Positions 44,321-54,052 are shown, numbered from the stretch's first letter. The stretch: 64,000 nt of DNA from Azospirillum lipoferum (GCF_024170005.1 NZ_JALJXJ010000019.1:62001-126000); one strand, 5' to 3'. Program-made: numbers and translations. Notes: generated from the sequence alone by a model not told the origin.

Positions 44321-45793
44321 ATGTCGATCGAACTGGCCGGATTGTGTTTCACGTCGGCGTCCGGCCTGCCGTTCTCCCACGACCATTGGCTGGTGGCGCT
44401 GTCCTATGCCGTCGCCGCCTTCGCTTCCTACGCGGCGCTGGACATGGCGGAGCGGATGCACCGCACCAGCGGCGTCGCCCGCGTCCTGTGGCAGGGCTGC
44501 GCCGCGGCGGCGCTGGGCGGCGGCATCTGGGCCATGCATTTCATCGGCATGCTGGCGCTGACCATCGACACGCCGATCGCCTATGATCCGGTGAAGACGC
44601 TGCTGTCGCTGGTGACCTCCGTCGCCTTCGTCGCCGTCGGCTTCCGCATCATCCAGAATCGCCGCACCATGGGAGCCATCGCCGCGGCCGGCATCATCGT
44701 CGGGCTTGGGGTGGCGGCCATGCATTATCTCGGCATGGCGGCGATGGTGCTGCCGGCCCGCATCGCCTATGAGCCCACCCTTTGGGCATTGTCGGTCGCC
44801 ATCGCCGCGGCGGCTGCCACCGCGGGGCTGTGGCTGGCCACCCGCATCCACCACCTGCGCGAACGCGCGCTGGCCGCCCTGGTGATGGCGATCGCCGTCT
44901 GCGGCATGCATTACACCGGGATGGCGGCACTGGTGGTGCAGGTCGATCCCACGCTGGTGCCGACGACCGGCTGGGTGGGTGACGGGGTCTCCAGCGGTCC
45001 GCTGGCCGCGGTGGTGGCGGTTGCCGCCTTCGGCCTTCTGCTGCTGGCGCTGGTCTCCACCACGGCCGACCGCCGCATCTCCGCCGCCTCGGCGCGCGAG
45101 GCCGCCGCCCTGCGCGTCGCCAATCTGGAACTGCAGGCCGCCCGCCTGCAACAGGAAGCGACCCAGCGCGAAATCATCCGCCGCCTGTGCAGCGCCGGCG
45201 AGTTCCGCGACAACGAGACCGGCCAGCATGTGGCGCGCATGGCGCAGATCGCCAGCCAGTTGGCCCTGGCGGCCGGCCATCCTCCCGCCTTTGCCGCGCA
45301 ACTGCTGGAGGCGGCCCCCCTGCACGACATCGGCAAGATCGGCATTCCCGACCATGTGCTGCTGAAGGCCGGCCGGCTCGACACCCAGGAATGGATGATC
45401 ATGCGCCAGCACGCGACCATCGGGCAGCGGCTGCTGGCCGGCAGCGGGTTGCCCCTGCTCGACCTCGCCGCCGAGATCGCCGGGACGCATCACGAGAAAT
45501 GGGACGGCACCGGCTACCCTGCCGGGCTGCGCGGCACGGACATCCCGCTGTCGGGCCGCATCGTCGCCATCGCCGATGTCTTCGACGCGCTGCTGTCCGC
45601 CCGCCCGTACAAGGAGCCCTGGCCGCTGGACGCCGTCGTCGCCCATATGCGGGAGCAGGCCGGCCGCCATTTCGATCCCGATCTGGTGAGGGTCTTTCTC
45701 GATAAGCTCGACCTGATGGTGGCGATCCGCGGGCGCTTCATCGATGAGGAGCACAATCCGCTGCTGCTTGCGCAATCCGGCGCCGCCGAATGA
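44321..45793 (+). CDS. MHYT sensor with HD-GYP c-di-GMP phosphodiesterase
   Basis: 490 aa. Seven membrane helices (about 12-240) with three MHYT-type motifs (MHFIGM, MHYLGM, MHYTGM), thought to bind copper and sense a gas such as oxygen or NO. A cytoplasmic coiled coil (about 245-290) leads to the HD-GYP domain, with H335-D336 (HDIGKIGIP) and HHEKWDGTGYP from residue 390, the complete catalytic signature for hydrolysing c-di-GMP. Start chosen at 44321, where the membrane domain begins and a GGGAGAG site precedes. Confidence 0.93.
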   Translation: MSIELAGLCFTSASGLPFSHDHWLVALSYAVAAFASYAALDMAERMHRTSGVARVLWQGCAAAALGGGIWAMHFIGMLALTIDTPIAYDPVKTLLSLVTSVAFVAVGFRIIQNRRTMGAIAAAGIIVGLGVAAMHYLGMAAMVLPARIAYEPTLWALSVAIAAAAATAGLWLATRIHHLRERALAALVMAIAVCGMHYTGMAALVVQVDPTLVPTTGWVGDGVSSGPLAAVVAVAAFGLLLLALVSTTADRRISAASAREAAALRVANLELQAARLQQEATQREIIRRLCSAGEFRDNETGQHVARMAQIASQLALAAGHPPAFAAQLLEAAPLHDIGKIGIPDHVLLKAGRLDTQEWMIMRQHATIGQRLLAGSGLPLLDLAAEIAGTHHEKWDGTGYPAGLRGTDIPLSGRIVAIADVFDALLSARPYKEPWPLDAVVAHMREQAGRHFDPDLVRVFLDKLDLMVAIRGRFIDEEHNPLLLAQSGAAE

Positions 45794-45988
45794 CCATCGG
45801 GGTTTCCCCCAATGGAAAATCCCGAGATAAACTGGTTTCGAGGGCGGGTTCTCTGCAATTACAGAAAATTGTTATGACTTGGCTGGTATCAACCATGATG
45901 CGGCGTTAACTTTTTCTTGGGCGATACGAGAATAATCGTATGATCCGGCTTTCCCGCCGGTCATCGCTATCCTTATCGATCCGGGACA

Positions 45989-48790
45989 ATGCATCAGACC
46001 CTGACCGCTGAGTTCGACTGGCTCCCGGACCACAAGCTCCCGCAGACGAATGCGCTGTACGACGCGCTTCCGGTGGGGATCGCATTTCTGGACCGCCAGC
46101 TCCGCTGCCTGCGGCTGAACCGGCGCATGGGGGCATTGGCGGGAATTCCTCCCACCGCCGCAGCGGGGTTGCCGTTCACCGATGTCTGGCCCGGCGCGGA
46201 GGATGCGCTGCTCGCCGCGGCCCCGTCGGCACTGGCCGGCACGGTGGTGGAGGACATCCTCCTCGCCGGATCGGACCGTCTGCTGGTCGCCACCCTGCAT
46301 CCGCACTGCGGCGAGGATGGCACGGCTCTTCTCTGCGTCGTGGAGGACCGGACCGAGCTTCGGCAATGCAAGGCCGAAGTCCACCGGGTCAAGGAACTGC
46401 ATCGCCACACGCTGGAACTGAGCGACCTGTATCCCTGGTGCAGCACCCCAGACGGCACGCCGCGCACCACCCGGCGCTGGCGTGAGCGCACCGGCCTGGA
46501 CGCGGCTGAAACCGCGACCGCGCCGGACTGGATCGCAGCGCTCCATCCCGACGACCGCGCGCCGTTCGAGGCCGCCTGGACTCATAGCCTGCTCAACGGT
46601 GCCGAGCTGGAGATCGACCTGCGCCTGCGCGTCGCCGGGAGCGGCGGGAGCGGCGAGACCCACCGCTGGTTCCGCCGCCGCTCCTCGCCCCAGCGGGACG
46701 AGGATGGACGCATCGTCCAGTGGTACGGCACCGACGAGGACATTCACGAACGCCGCCTTGCGGAAGACGCCCTGCGCGAGAGCGAGGGGTTCGCCCGCCA
46801 GATTCTGGACAACAGTCCGGAATGCGTGAAGGTGCTGGACATGGAGGGCCGGCTGACCTTCATGAACATCCCCGGCCTGCACCTGATGGAACTGGACAGT
46901 TTCGACTGCGTGGAGAACCAGCTTTGGGAAAGCTTCTGGCCGGAAGAGCGGATAACACAGCTGCGTGAGACGATCGGGATTGCCAGGCGGGGCGGCACCG
47001 GCCGCTTCCTGGGATTCTGCCCGACGGCAAAGGGCACGCCGAAATGGTGGGACAATCTGGTCTGCCCGCTCCCCGGCGCCGATGGACGCCCACAGCGGCT
47101 GCTCGCAATCTCCCGCGACGTCACCGACATCCAGCTCGCCCGGCAGGCGCTGGAGGAAACCACCGCCCTGCTGTCGGGCGTGCTGGAAAGCACCACCGAC
47201 AGCGTGGTGTTCGTCGACCGCGACTGGCGCATCACCTATCGCAACCCGGCCGCCGCCGCCGTTCACGAGGGCCGCGGCATCCGGCTGGGCGACGATTTCT
47301 TCGACGTGTTTCCGCAGCAGACAGAAAGCCGCAGCCGGTTCCGCAAGGCGATGACGGACCAGACGCCGGCCGTCTTCGAGGAGTTCGTGACGGCGCTGGA
47401 TCAGTGGACGGAAATCCACGCCTTCCCCACCGCGCAGGGATTGTCCGTCTTCTTCCGCAACGTCACCGAACGCCGGCGGCTGGAGGAGGAACGGCGCATC
47501 GCCCAGGACAAGATCGCCCGGCTGGCCCGGCTGGATTCGCTGACCGGCCTGCCCAACCGGCTGTATTTCCACGAAAGGCTGGAGCAGGCGTTGCGTGACG
47601 CGACCGGCGACTGCGCCATGGCGGTCCATTACATCGACCTCGACCAGTTCAAGGCCGTCAACGATACGCTGGGGCACCATGCGGGCGACGCGCTGCTGCG
47701 GCAAGTGGCCGACCGGCTGCGCGGCTGCATCGGTACGGCCGATCTGGTTTCCCGCTTCGGCGGCGACGAGTTCGCCATCCTGCAAACCAATCTGTGGGGA
47801 CCGGCGGAGGCGGAGGATCTGGCCCGCTGCATCACCTCGGCCCTGGCGGAGCCGTTCGACATCGACGGCGCCCGGATCCAGACCGGCACCAGCGTCGGCA
47901 TCGCCCTGTTCCGCCGCGACGGCGACGAGGCCGACGCCCTGATGAAGGCCGCCGACATCGCGCTCTACCGCGCCAAGGCGGACGGCCGCAACACCCACCG
48001 CTTCTTCGCGCCCGAAATGGCGGAGCGGCTGAAGGCCTTCCACGACCTGAAGCTCGGCCTGCACGAGGCCCTGCGCCGGGGCGAGTTCGAGCTGCATTAC
48101 CAGCCGCTGGTCTGCACCGGCGATACGCGCATCCGCGGGTTCGAGGCGCTGATCCGCTGGCGCCGCCCCGGCCGCGGCCTGATCGGTCCGGGCGACTTCA
48201 TTCCGGTGGCGGAGGAGACCGGCCTGATCGGCCCGATCGGCGACTGGGCCCTGCGAGAGGCCTGCCGCGAGGCGACGCGCTGGCCCGACGACATCAGGGT
48301 CAGCGTCAATGTGTCCTCCGTCCAGTTCCGCAACAAGGGGCTGGTGGAGTCGGTGCGCCAGACGCTGGCCGACACCGGACTGGCACCCGGTCGGCTGGAG
48401 CTGGAGATCACCGAGTCCGTCCTGTTGCAGGACGACGACGCCAATCTCGACACCCTGCGCGAGCTGCGGGCGCTCGGTACCCGGATCGTCATGGACGATT
48501 TCGGCACCGGCTATTCGGCGCTGGGCTATCTCTGCCGCTTCCGCTTCGACAAGGTGAAGATCGACCGCAGCTTCGTCGCCCACCTGCCGCGCTGCGACGG
48601 CTCCACCGCCGTGGTGCAGGCGGTGGCCGGGATGGGCCGCAACCTGGGCATCGTCATCACCGCCGAAGGGGTGGAGGACCACACCCAGCTTGACGCCGTC
48701 CGCCGGCTGGGCTGCCACGAGGCGCAGGGCTATCTCTTCTCCCGTCCGGTCCCGGCGGCGGAGGTGCCGGCGCTGATCGCCGGCGGATAA
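45989..48790 (+). CDS. PAS-GGDEF-EAL c-di-GMP enzyme
   Basis: 933 aa, cytoplasmic. Three to four PAS-like segments (about 20-125, 140-255, 265-385, 390-500), then GGDEF with RFGGDEF at 591-595 and EAL with GFEALIRWRR at 719-721. Both catalytic motifs look intact (diguanylate cyclase and phosphodiesterase), including ENVSS-like SVNVSSVQF, DDFGTGYS and KIDRSF in EAL. Which activity dominates is unknown. It follows the MHYT-HD-GYP gene on the same strand after 195 bases that include an inverted repeat ATACGA-N6-TCGTAT (45924-45941). Confidence 0.93.
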   Translation: MHQTLTAEFDWLPDHKLPQTNALYDALPVGIAFLDRQLRCLRLNRRMGALAGIPPTAAAGLPFTDVWPGAEDALLAAAPSALAGTVVEDILLAGSDRLLVATLHPHCGEDGTALLCVVEDRTELRQCKAEVHRVKELHRHTLELSDLYPWCSTPDGTPRTTRRWRERTGLDAAETATAPDWIAALHPDDRAPFEAAWTHSLLNGAELEIDLRLRVAGSGGSGETHRWFRRRSSPQRDEDGRIVQWYGTDEDIHERRLAEDALRESEGFARQILDNSPECVKVLDMEGRLTFMNIPGLHLMELDSFDCVENQLWESFWPEERITQLRETIGIARRGGTGRFLGFCPTAKGTPKWWDNLVCPLPGADGRPQRLLAISRDVTDIQLARQALEETTALLSGVLESTTDSVVFVDRDWRITYRNPAAAAVHEGRGIRLGDDFFDVFPQQTESRSRFRKAMTDQTPAVFEEFVTALDQWTEIHAFPTAQGLSVFFRNVTERRRLEEERRIAQDKIARLARLDSLTGLPNRLYFHERLEQALRDATGDCAMAVHYIDLDQFKAVNDTLGHHAGDALLRQVADRLRGCIGTADLVSRFGGDEFAILQTNLWGPAEAEDLARCITSALAEPFDIDGARIQTGTSVGIALFRRDGDEADALMKAADIALYRAKADGRNTHRFFAPEMAERLKAFHDLKLGLHEALRRGEFELHYQPLVCTGDTRIRGFEALIRWRRPGRGLIGPGDFIPVAEETGLIGPIGDWALREACREATRWPDDIRVSVNVSSVQFRNKGLVESVRQTLADTGLAPGRLELEITESVLLQDDDANLDTLRELRALGTRIVMDDFGTGYSALGYLCRFRFDKVKIDRSFVAHLPRCDGSTAVVQAVAGMGRNLGIVITAEGVEDHTQLDAVRRLGCHEAQGYLFSRPVPAAEVPALIAGG

Positions 48791-48892
48791 TCTCGGCGGG
48801 CAGGGGAAAGCCCGAGAGACGCAACGCCTTCCGGCGACGGCTGTTCTGGTATGGGAACGCTTCCTGCCAGGACACCGACCCGGAGGACACCC

Positions 48893-49228
48893 ATGGCAAA
48901 GACCACCACCGACCACGACGAGATCCGCCGCTGGGCCGAAAGCCACGGCGGCAGGCCCGCCGTCGTCCGCAGCACCCACGACGAGGCGCATGGCAGCGGC
49001 AGGAAAAGCCGCAAGACCGGCGTCGGCCTGCTGCGCCTGATGTTCCCCAAGGCGCGCCAGTCCGACCATGGCGAACTGGAGGAGATCGAGTGGACCGAGT
49101 TCTTCCAGCAGTTCGAGGAGTCGAAGCTGGCACTCCTCTATGAGGAGGACTCCAACTTCAACAAGCTGATCGGCCGCGACACGGCGGAAAAGCGGGAGCA
49201 TGGCGACCACAAGGCGGCCCGCCATTGA
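48893..49228 (+). CDS. Small acidic protein often misnamed a branching enzyme
   Basis: 111 aa. The pattern TTDHDEIRRWAESHGGRPAVVRST ... LLRLMFP ... LEEIEWTEFFQQFEESKLALLYEE matches a widespread small family of unknown function that is sometimes labelled 1,4-alpha-glucan branching enzyme without basis. Good ribosome site (GGAGG). Its TGA overlaps the TTG start of the FNT gene. Confidence 0.8.
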   Translation: MAKTTTDHDEIRRWAESHGGRPAVVRSTHDEAHGSGRKSRKTGVGLLRLMFPKARQSDHGELEEIEWTEFFQQFEESKLALLYEEDSNFNKLIGRDTAEKREHGDHKAARH

Positions 49229-50043
49229 CGGATGCCGGCGACAGCCACCTGAACCAGGACGAGCGGGACGAGGTCAGGGAACGCTCCAATCCGCCGGCCC
49301 TGATCCTGCACGAGGCCATCCGGCTGGAGGGACAGGAGGAGCTGAAGCGATCCACCTCCTCCCTGCTGTGGTCCGGTCTGGCGGCCGGGCTGTCGATGGG
49401 CTTTTCCATGGTGGGCGAGGCGCTGCTGACCACCCATCTGCCGGACGAGCCCTGGCGGCCGCTGATCGCCAGCTTCGGCTATTGTTTCGGCTTCCTGATC
49501 GTCATCCTGGGCCGTCAGCAGCTGTTCACCGAGAACACGCTGACGGTGATCCTGCCGCTGCTGCACCGCTGGTCGGGACATGGGTTGATGCTGGTGGTGC
49601 GGCTGTGGGCTCTGGTCTTCGCCGCCAACATCGTCGGCACCCTGCTGTTCTCCGCCTTCGCCATCGGGACGGAGGCCTTCTCCCCATCCCTGCGCGCCGC
49701 CTTCGTCGAGCTGGGCACCACCGCCGCGCGGTCGGATTTCATGGCGACGACCCTGCATGGGGTGCTGGCCGGCTGGCTGATCGCATTGCTGGTGTGGATC
49801 ACGCCATCGGTCGGACAGGCGCGCTTCTTCGTCATCGTCGCGCTGACCTGGCTGATCGCGCTGGGCAAATTCGCCCATGTCGTCGCCGGGTCGGTGGAGG
49901 TGTCCTTCGCCGCCATGTCCGGCGAGATCGGCTGGAACCGCTACGCCTTCGGCTTCCTGCTGCCGTCGCTGATCGGCAACGTGCTGGGCGGCGTCGGGCT
50001 GGTGGCGCTGATCAACCACGCCCAGGTGCGGGAGGACCGCTGA
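49225..50043 (+). CDS. Formate/nitrite transporter (FNT) family channel, YfdC-like
   Basis: 272 aa with six membrane helices (about 48-72, 82-105, 125-150, 175-195, 205-225, 245-265) and FNT features such as GLAAGLSMGFSMVGEALL and NIVGTLLF. The N-terminal 40 residues are soluble and charged. It likely moves a small monovalent anion. Start is a TTG that overlaps the previous stop (TTGA), suggesting coupled, modest translation. Confidence 0.85.
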   Translation: MTDAGDSHLNQDERDEVRERSNPPALILHEAIRLEGQEELKRSTSSLLWSGLAAGLSMGFSMVGEALLTTHLPDEPWRPLIASFGYCFGFLIVILGRQQLFTENTLTVILPLLHRWSGHGLMLVVRLWALVFAANIVGTLLFSAFAIGTEAFSPSLRAAFVELGTTAARSDFMATTLHGVLAGWLIALLVWITPSVGQARFFVIVALTWLIALGKFAHVVAGSVEVSFAAMSGEIGWNRYAFGFLLPSLIGNVLGGVGLVALINHAQVREDR

Positions 50044-50058
50044 GGGTGATCGGAAGCT

Positions 50059-50964
50059 TCAGTTGAACCAGGGCGAGTTGAAAAAGGCAGTCCCGATCAC
50101 GTCCCAGGCCCGCTTTACGGTCGGAAGCTTGAGGGATTCGGGCGTGGCCGTTGCCCACAGCTCGACGCCGATCCGGTCACCGATCGGCAGGACTGAGACC
50201 AGTTCGTCGATCTCCTCTGAAAAGTCCGGCAACAGCGCAATTCCGCGGCCGGTGAGGACTGCACGATGGAGGGCCGAACTGGTGCTGACATTGACCAGCG
50301 GCCCCGTCGGGCTGCTGTGCGCGATGTCCGCCCATTGGACGAAGGACGGGTGGCTGGAATAGATCAGGTGGTTGAGGAGTGGCGCCTTCCCCAATTCCTT
50401 GAAATTGCCCGGGGCGCTGTTCTTGGTAAGGTAACTTTTCGCCACGACAGGCAGGAACCGCATAATTCCCAGCTTCCGCGCCTTGTATTCGCCCTGGCGG
50501 TGGATGTCGCTGCCGGGGTGAACGAGGATGATCTCGATGTCCGCGCGTGATTCCATGGGCAGGATGCTGACCTGCGGCAAGGCGTCCTGCGGGAACCGGA
50601 TCGGTGTGGACGTGTCGGCGAACCCGGCGAGTTGCGGCGTCAGCAGGTACGACCCGATCCCCTCCGGCGCCGAGATGGTGACGGGCTTCGCATGTCGGTT
50701 GGCGATGGTCTCCAGCAGGAGGTCGAAATTGGTAACGGCCACCACCGCGGCGTCGGCCGCGTCAAGGAGCTGCAGGCCGGCATCCGTAAAAACCGTACCG
50801 GTCGACCGCTTCACGAAGAGAGGGACGCCGGCTTTGCGCTCCAATGCTGCCATTCGTCGACTGACGGTGGCGGCGTCGACGCCGAGAACCGCGGCGGCGT
50901 TGTAGGTCGATCCGCCTTCGGACAAGGCCAGCAGCATGCGCAGCGTGGTCAGGTCCGTCGCCAT
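50059..50964 (-). CDS. LysR-family transcriptional regulator
   Basis: 301 aa. N-terminal HTH (LRMLLALSEGGSTYNAAAVLGVDAATVSRRMAALERKAGVPLFVKRSTG) and a periplasmic-binding-protein-like C-terminal effector domain. Start 50964 with GGGGAGG ahead. It is convergent with the FNT channel and divergent from a ribbon-helix-helix gene. Base composition is a little less GC-rich than the neighbours. Target unknown. Confidence 0.87.
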   Translation of the reverse strand: MATDLTTLRMLLALSEGGSTYNAAAVLGVDAATVSRRMAALERKAGVPLFVKRSTGTVFTDAGLQLLDAADAAVVAVTNFDLLLETIANRHAKPVTISAPEGIGSYLLTPQLAGFADTSTPIRFPQDALPQVSILPMESRADIEIILVHPGSDIHRQGEYKARKLGIMRFLPVVAKSYLTKNSAPGNFKELGKAPLLNHLIYSSHPSFVQWADIAHSSPTGPLVNVSTSSALHRAVLTGRGIALLPDFSEEIDELVSVLPIGDRIGVELWATATPESLKLPTVKRAWDVIGTAFFNSPWFN

Positions 50965-51109
50965 CGGTTCCTCCCCATTATCCAGACAGGTCTTGGTGCT
51001 GCATCCCCGCAGCACGGTGCCGCTACCGGTGAGGGTACCACGGTATGTCCAGACGTCATACTACAGTATCGAACAGAAGAGCTGAATTTGCGATTAGAGG
51101 CATCGGAAT

Positions 51110-51475
51110 ATGGGCTTGTATGACCCGATCCTGAAGAACATCGTGGTCAATGGTCATCGTACGTCCATGAACATGGAGCGTGTGTACTGGGAGATACTCG
51201 ATGAAATTTGCAGCCGGGAAAATTTAACCCGCGGCGAGCTCCTGACGCTGATTTACAGGCGCAACTCTACTCATTCGAACCCAGAGGCAACGCTTACATC
51301 CGCCGTACGCGTATTTATTCTATCTTATCAGAGAGTTGCGACCACCGAGTCCGGGCACCTTCTGGCAAGGCACGGGAATGGCGCGCCGATGCTCGGCACC
51401 CCTCTGGAGCTTGCCGAAGATCGCAATATTCCGTCGAAACACAAATCCCAGGAAGTGTCTGCTCCACCGCAGTGA
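51110..51475 (+). CDS. Ribbon-helix-helix protein, possibly acquired
   Basis: 121 aa. The segment IVVNGHRTSMNMERVYWEILDEICSRENLTRGELLTLIYRR has the strand-helix-helix pattern of RHH proteins (DUF-type RHH with a long insert), likely DNA-binding. Codon use and base composition are clearly more AT-rich than the rest of the window (ATTTATTCTATCTTATCAG). It stands between LysR and tRNA-Arg, a typical insertion place. Confidence 0.75.
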   Translation: MGLYDPILKNIVVNGHRTSMNMERVYWEILDEICSRENLTRGELLTLIYRRNSTHSNPEATLTSAVRVFILSYQRVATTESGHLLARHGNGAPMLGTPLELAEDRNIPSKHKSQEVSAPPQ

Positions 51476-51562
51476 ACTGACGCTTCGATGTCCTCCAGAA
51501 AGCCCGTCACCACGCGTAGCGGACTCAGACCTGCACTGGACCAAAACGCAGGCCAAAGCGAA

Positions 51563-51594
51563 AAGGGCCTAACCGCTGTTACGGCTAAGCCCTT
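51563..51594 (-). terminator. Terminator of tRNA-Arg
   Basis: Minus-strand hairpin of 13 pairs (two of them G-U): AAGGGCTTAGCCG / CGGTTAGGCCCTT with loop TAACAG, followed by TTCGCTTT. It starts 8 bases after the tRNA 3 prime end. Confidence 0.75.
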
Positions 51595-51601
51595 GAATTC
51601 A

Positions 51602-51678
<77 letters not shown>

Positions 51679-51775
51679 ATCGCTGGTGGAGGCGCAACAT
51701 AGCCCAAGGCATTCGGGGACGCAAACACAAAAATCGCTGTTTTCCCGACCGCTTGCCTCCCCCTCCCCCGCTCTC

Positions 51776-51804
51776 GTGACCGCTGCCTTCAGAGGGCAGC
51801 GCTC
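51776..51804. repeat. Fragment resembling the anticodon arm of tRNA-Arg
   Basis: GTGACCGCTGCCTTCAGAGG and the following GCAGCGCTC match the tRNA-Arg gene at 51628-51656 with a few changes, about 100 bases upstream of the tRNA 5 prime end. It is not a full tRNA. Possible leftover of a recombination event at the tRNA gene. Confidence 0.6.
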
Positions 51805-51820
51805 AAGCTCCGCAAGCCGG

Positions 51821-51855
51821 ATGGAAACGTTTCCATTCTTCACGAAACCGTTTTC
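51821..51855. promoter_or_regulatory. Two LacI-type operators
   Basis: A perfect 16-base palindrome ATGGAAACGTTTCCAT (51821-51836) and a second, weaker one GAAACCGTTTTC (51844-51855), spaced about 21 bases centre to centre. Both have the central CG of LacI-family sites. They lie about 120 bases ahead of the LacI-type gene that heads the ABC operon. Confidence 0.75.
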
Positions 51856-51971
51856 ACGCCGTCACGCGATTGCAACAGGACGGCGCCACTCTGTCCCCGC
51901 ACCGGATCGGACGGTGCCGGAACGGGGACGATGGGCTTCAGATGGATGGCGGGATGACGGAGCGGAGGGCG

Positions 51972-52991
51972 ATGGACCGCGTGGCGACGATCCGCGACGT
52001 GGCGGCGCGGGCGGGGGTGTCCATCGCCACCGTGTCGCGCGTCCTCAATGGCAGCGGCAACGCCACGCCGGAAACGATGGAAAAGGTCCGCGCCGCCGCT
52101 TCCGACCTGTCCTTCCGGCCCAGCACTATCGGACGCAACCTGAAGGCGGCGCGCACCCGCACCGTCGGCGTGCTGGTGCCGTCGCTGACCAATCCCGTCT
52201 TCGCCGAAAGCGTCGCCGGCATCCAGGAGGCGGCGGACGAGGCCGGCTACAGCGTGCTGATCGCCTCCACCGACTATGACCCGGCCAGGGAATCGCGCGC
52301 CATCGAAGGACTGCTGTCCAACCGGGTCGAAGGGCTGGTGCTGACCGTCGCCGATGCCGACCGCAGCGGCTCGCTCGACACGCTGGACGAGGTGCGGCTG
52401 CCCTATGTGCTGGCCTACAACCAGCCGGAGCGGGCGCCGCGCGCCCATGTGTCGGTCGACAATGTCGCCGCTTCCCGCGCGGTGGTGGAGCGGATGGTGG
52501 CACTGGGCCACCGGCGCATCGGCATGATCGCCGGGCGCTTCCGCCAGTCCGACCGCTCGCGCCGGCGCCATGCCGGCTGGCTCGCCGCGCTGGATGACGC
52601 CGGGCTGCCGCCGGGACCGGTGGTGGAGGTCGATTTCAACGAGTTGCGGCTATCCCACCTGCTGGCTCCCCATCTGGAGGGGGCGGAGCGGCCGACCGCC
52701 TTCTTCGCCTCCAACGACATGCTGGCGCTCGCCACCATCCGGGCGCTGCGCGACCTCGGCCTGTCGGTACCGGACGACGTGTCGGTCTGCGGCTTCGACG
52801 GGATCGAGGTCGGACGGCTGATGACGCCCAGCCTCGCCACCCTGGTGCAGCCGGCCCGCGCCATGGGCGCCACCGCCTTCGAATGCCTGCGCACCGGCTT
52901 TTCCGACGACCTGCAAGGCCGCGCCGTGATGCTGCCCTTCACCCTGCGTCCAGGCGAATCGCTCGGGCCGGCACCGTCAAAATCCTCTTAA
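51972..52991 (+). CDS. LacI-family repressor
   Basis: 339 aa, normal LacI length. HTH about 1-50 (VATIRDVAARAGVSIATVSRVLNG) with hinge-helix region, followed by the sugar-binding-protein-like effector domain (VGVLVPSLTNPVFAESVAGIQEAA ... AFFASNDMLALATIRAL ... VCGFDGIEVG). Start 51972 is chosen as the usual N terminus; 51954 and 51942 are in frame. The gene is followed after 29 bases by the ABC binding protein and probably represses the whole island through the operators at 51821-51855. Confidence 0.9.
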   Translation: MDRVATIRDVAARAGVSIATVSRVLNGSGNATPETMEKVRAAASDLSFRPSTIGRNLKAARTRTVGVLVPSLTNPVFAESVAGIQEAADEAGYSVLIASTDYDPARESRAIEGLLSNRVEGLVLTVADADRSGSLDTLDEVRLPYVLAYNQPERAPRAHVSVDNVAASRAVVERMVALGHRRIGMIAGRFRQSDRSRRRHAGWLAALDDAGLPPGPVVEVDFNELRLSHLLAPHLEGAERPTAFFASNDMLALATIRALRDLGLSVPDDVSVCGFDGIEVGRLMTPSLATLVQPARAMGATAFECLRTGFSDDLQGRAVMLPFTLRPGESLGPAPSKSS

Positions 52992-53020
52992 GCGCTTCCC
53001 GAACGGAGACACACACCATC

Positions 53021-54052
53021 ATGTTCAAGCCGTTCCTGCCCTGCCCGTTTCTACTGGGCGCCGCCGCTCTGGCCGCCGTCCTCACCGCGACGGTTATGCC
53101 CGCCTCGGCGGCGGAGCCAACCGCGATCTGCTACAACTGCCCGCCGGAATGGGCGGACTGGGCGTCGCAACTGAAGGCGATCAAGGCCGACCTCGGCATC
53201 GCCGTGCCGTTCGACAACAAGAACTCCGGCCAAGCGATGGCCGCCATGCTGGCGGAAAAGGACAAGCCGGTCGCCGACGTCGTCTATCTCGGCGGGCCGG
53301 TCGGCATCCAGGCCAAGGCGGCCGGCGTCGTCACCCCCTACAAGCCGGCGGGCTGGGCCGAAATCCCCGACGGGATGAAGGACACCGACGGCAACTGGTT
53401 CGCCATCCACAGCGGCACGCTGGGCTTCTTCGTCAACACCGAGGCGCTGGGCGGCAAGCCGGTGCCGCAGAGCTGGGCCGACCTGCTGAAGCCCGACTAT
53501 TCCGGCATGGTCGGCTATCTCGACCCGACCAGCGCCGCCGTCGGCTATGTCGGCGCGGTGGCGGTCAATCTGGCGCTGGGCGGCGATTACGGCAGCTTCG
53601 ACAAGGCCATCGGCTGGTTCAGGGATTTGCAGAAGAACCAGCCCATCGTGCCGAAGCAGACCTCCTACGCCCGTGTGCTGTCGGGCGAGATTCCGATCCT
53701 GATCGACTATGATTTCAACGCCTACCGCGCCAAATACACCGACAAGGCACCGGTCGCCTTCGTCATCCCCAAGGAAGGCACGGTGTCGGTCCCCTATGTG
53801 ATGGCGCTGGTCAAGAATGGCCCGAACCCCGGGAACGGGAAGAAGGTGCTGGACTATGTGCTGTCCGACAAGGGCCAGACCCTGTGGGCCAACGCCTTCA
53901 TGCGCCCGGTGCGGGCGGAAGCGATGTCGCCGGCGACCGCGGCGAAGTTCCTGCCGGCCGCCGACTATGCCCGTGCCAAGCCGGTGGACATGGTCCGCAT
54001 GGCCGAGGCGCAGAAGGGCTTCATGGACCGCTACCAGACGGAGGTGAAATGA
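53021..54052 (+). CDS. ABC transporter periplasmic binding protein (Fe3+/polyamine/AEP class)
   Basis: 343 aa. Signal peptide about 1-31 (LLGAAALAAVLTATVMPASAA). The rest follows the iron/spermidine/phosphonate-type binding-protein fold (VADVVYLGGPVGIQAKAAGVV, FAIHSGTLGFFVNTEALGG, SWADLLKPDYSGMVGYLDP, GEIPILIDYDFNAY). Two Cys occur early in the mature protein (ICYNCPPEW). Substrate not readable; the adjoining metallophosphodiesterase suggests a phosphodiester or phosphonate. Stop overlaps the permease start by ATGA. Confidence 0.85.
   Translation: MFKPFLPCPFLLGAAALAAVLTATVMPASAAEPTAICYNCPPEWADWASQLKAIKADLGIAVPFDNKNSGQAMAAMLAEKDKPVADVVYLGGPVGIQAKAAGVVTPYKPAGWAEIPDGMKDTDGNWFAIHSGTLGFFVNTEALGGKPVPQSWADLLKPDYSGMVGYLDPTSAAVGYVGAVAVNLALGGDYGSFDKAIGWFRDLQKNQPIVPKQTSYARVLSGEIPILIDYDFNAYRAKYTDKAPVAFVIPKEGTVSVPYVMALVKNGPNPGNGKKVLDYVLSDKGQTLWANAFMRPVRAEAMSPATAAKFLPAADYARAKPVDMVRMAEAQKGFMDRYQTEVK

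Noticed and set aside
45872-49225. Long minus-strand open frame antisense to the GGDEF-EAL gene
   Set aside because: Shadow of a gene with intact GGDEF and EAL motifs; no ribosome site or family.
51776-51804. A second tRNA gene
   Set aside because: Only an anticodon-arm-like segment is present; acceptor, D and T arms are missing.
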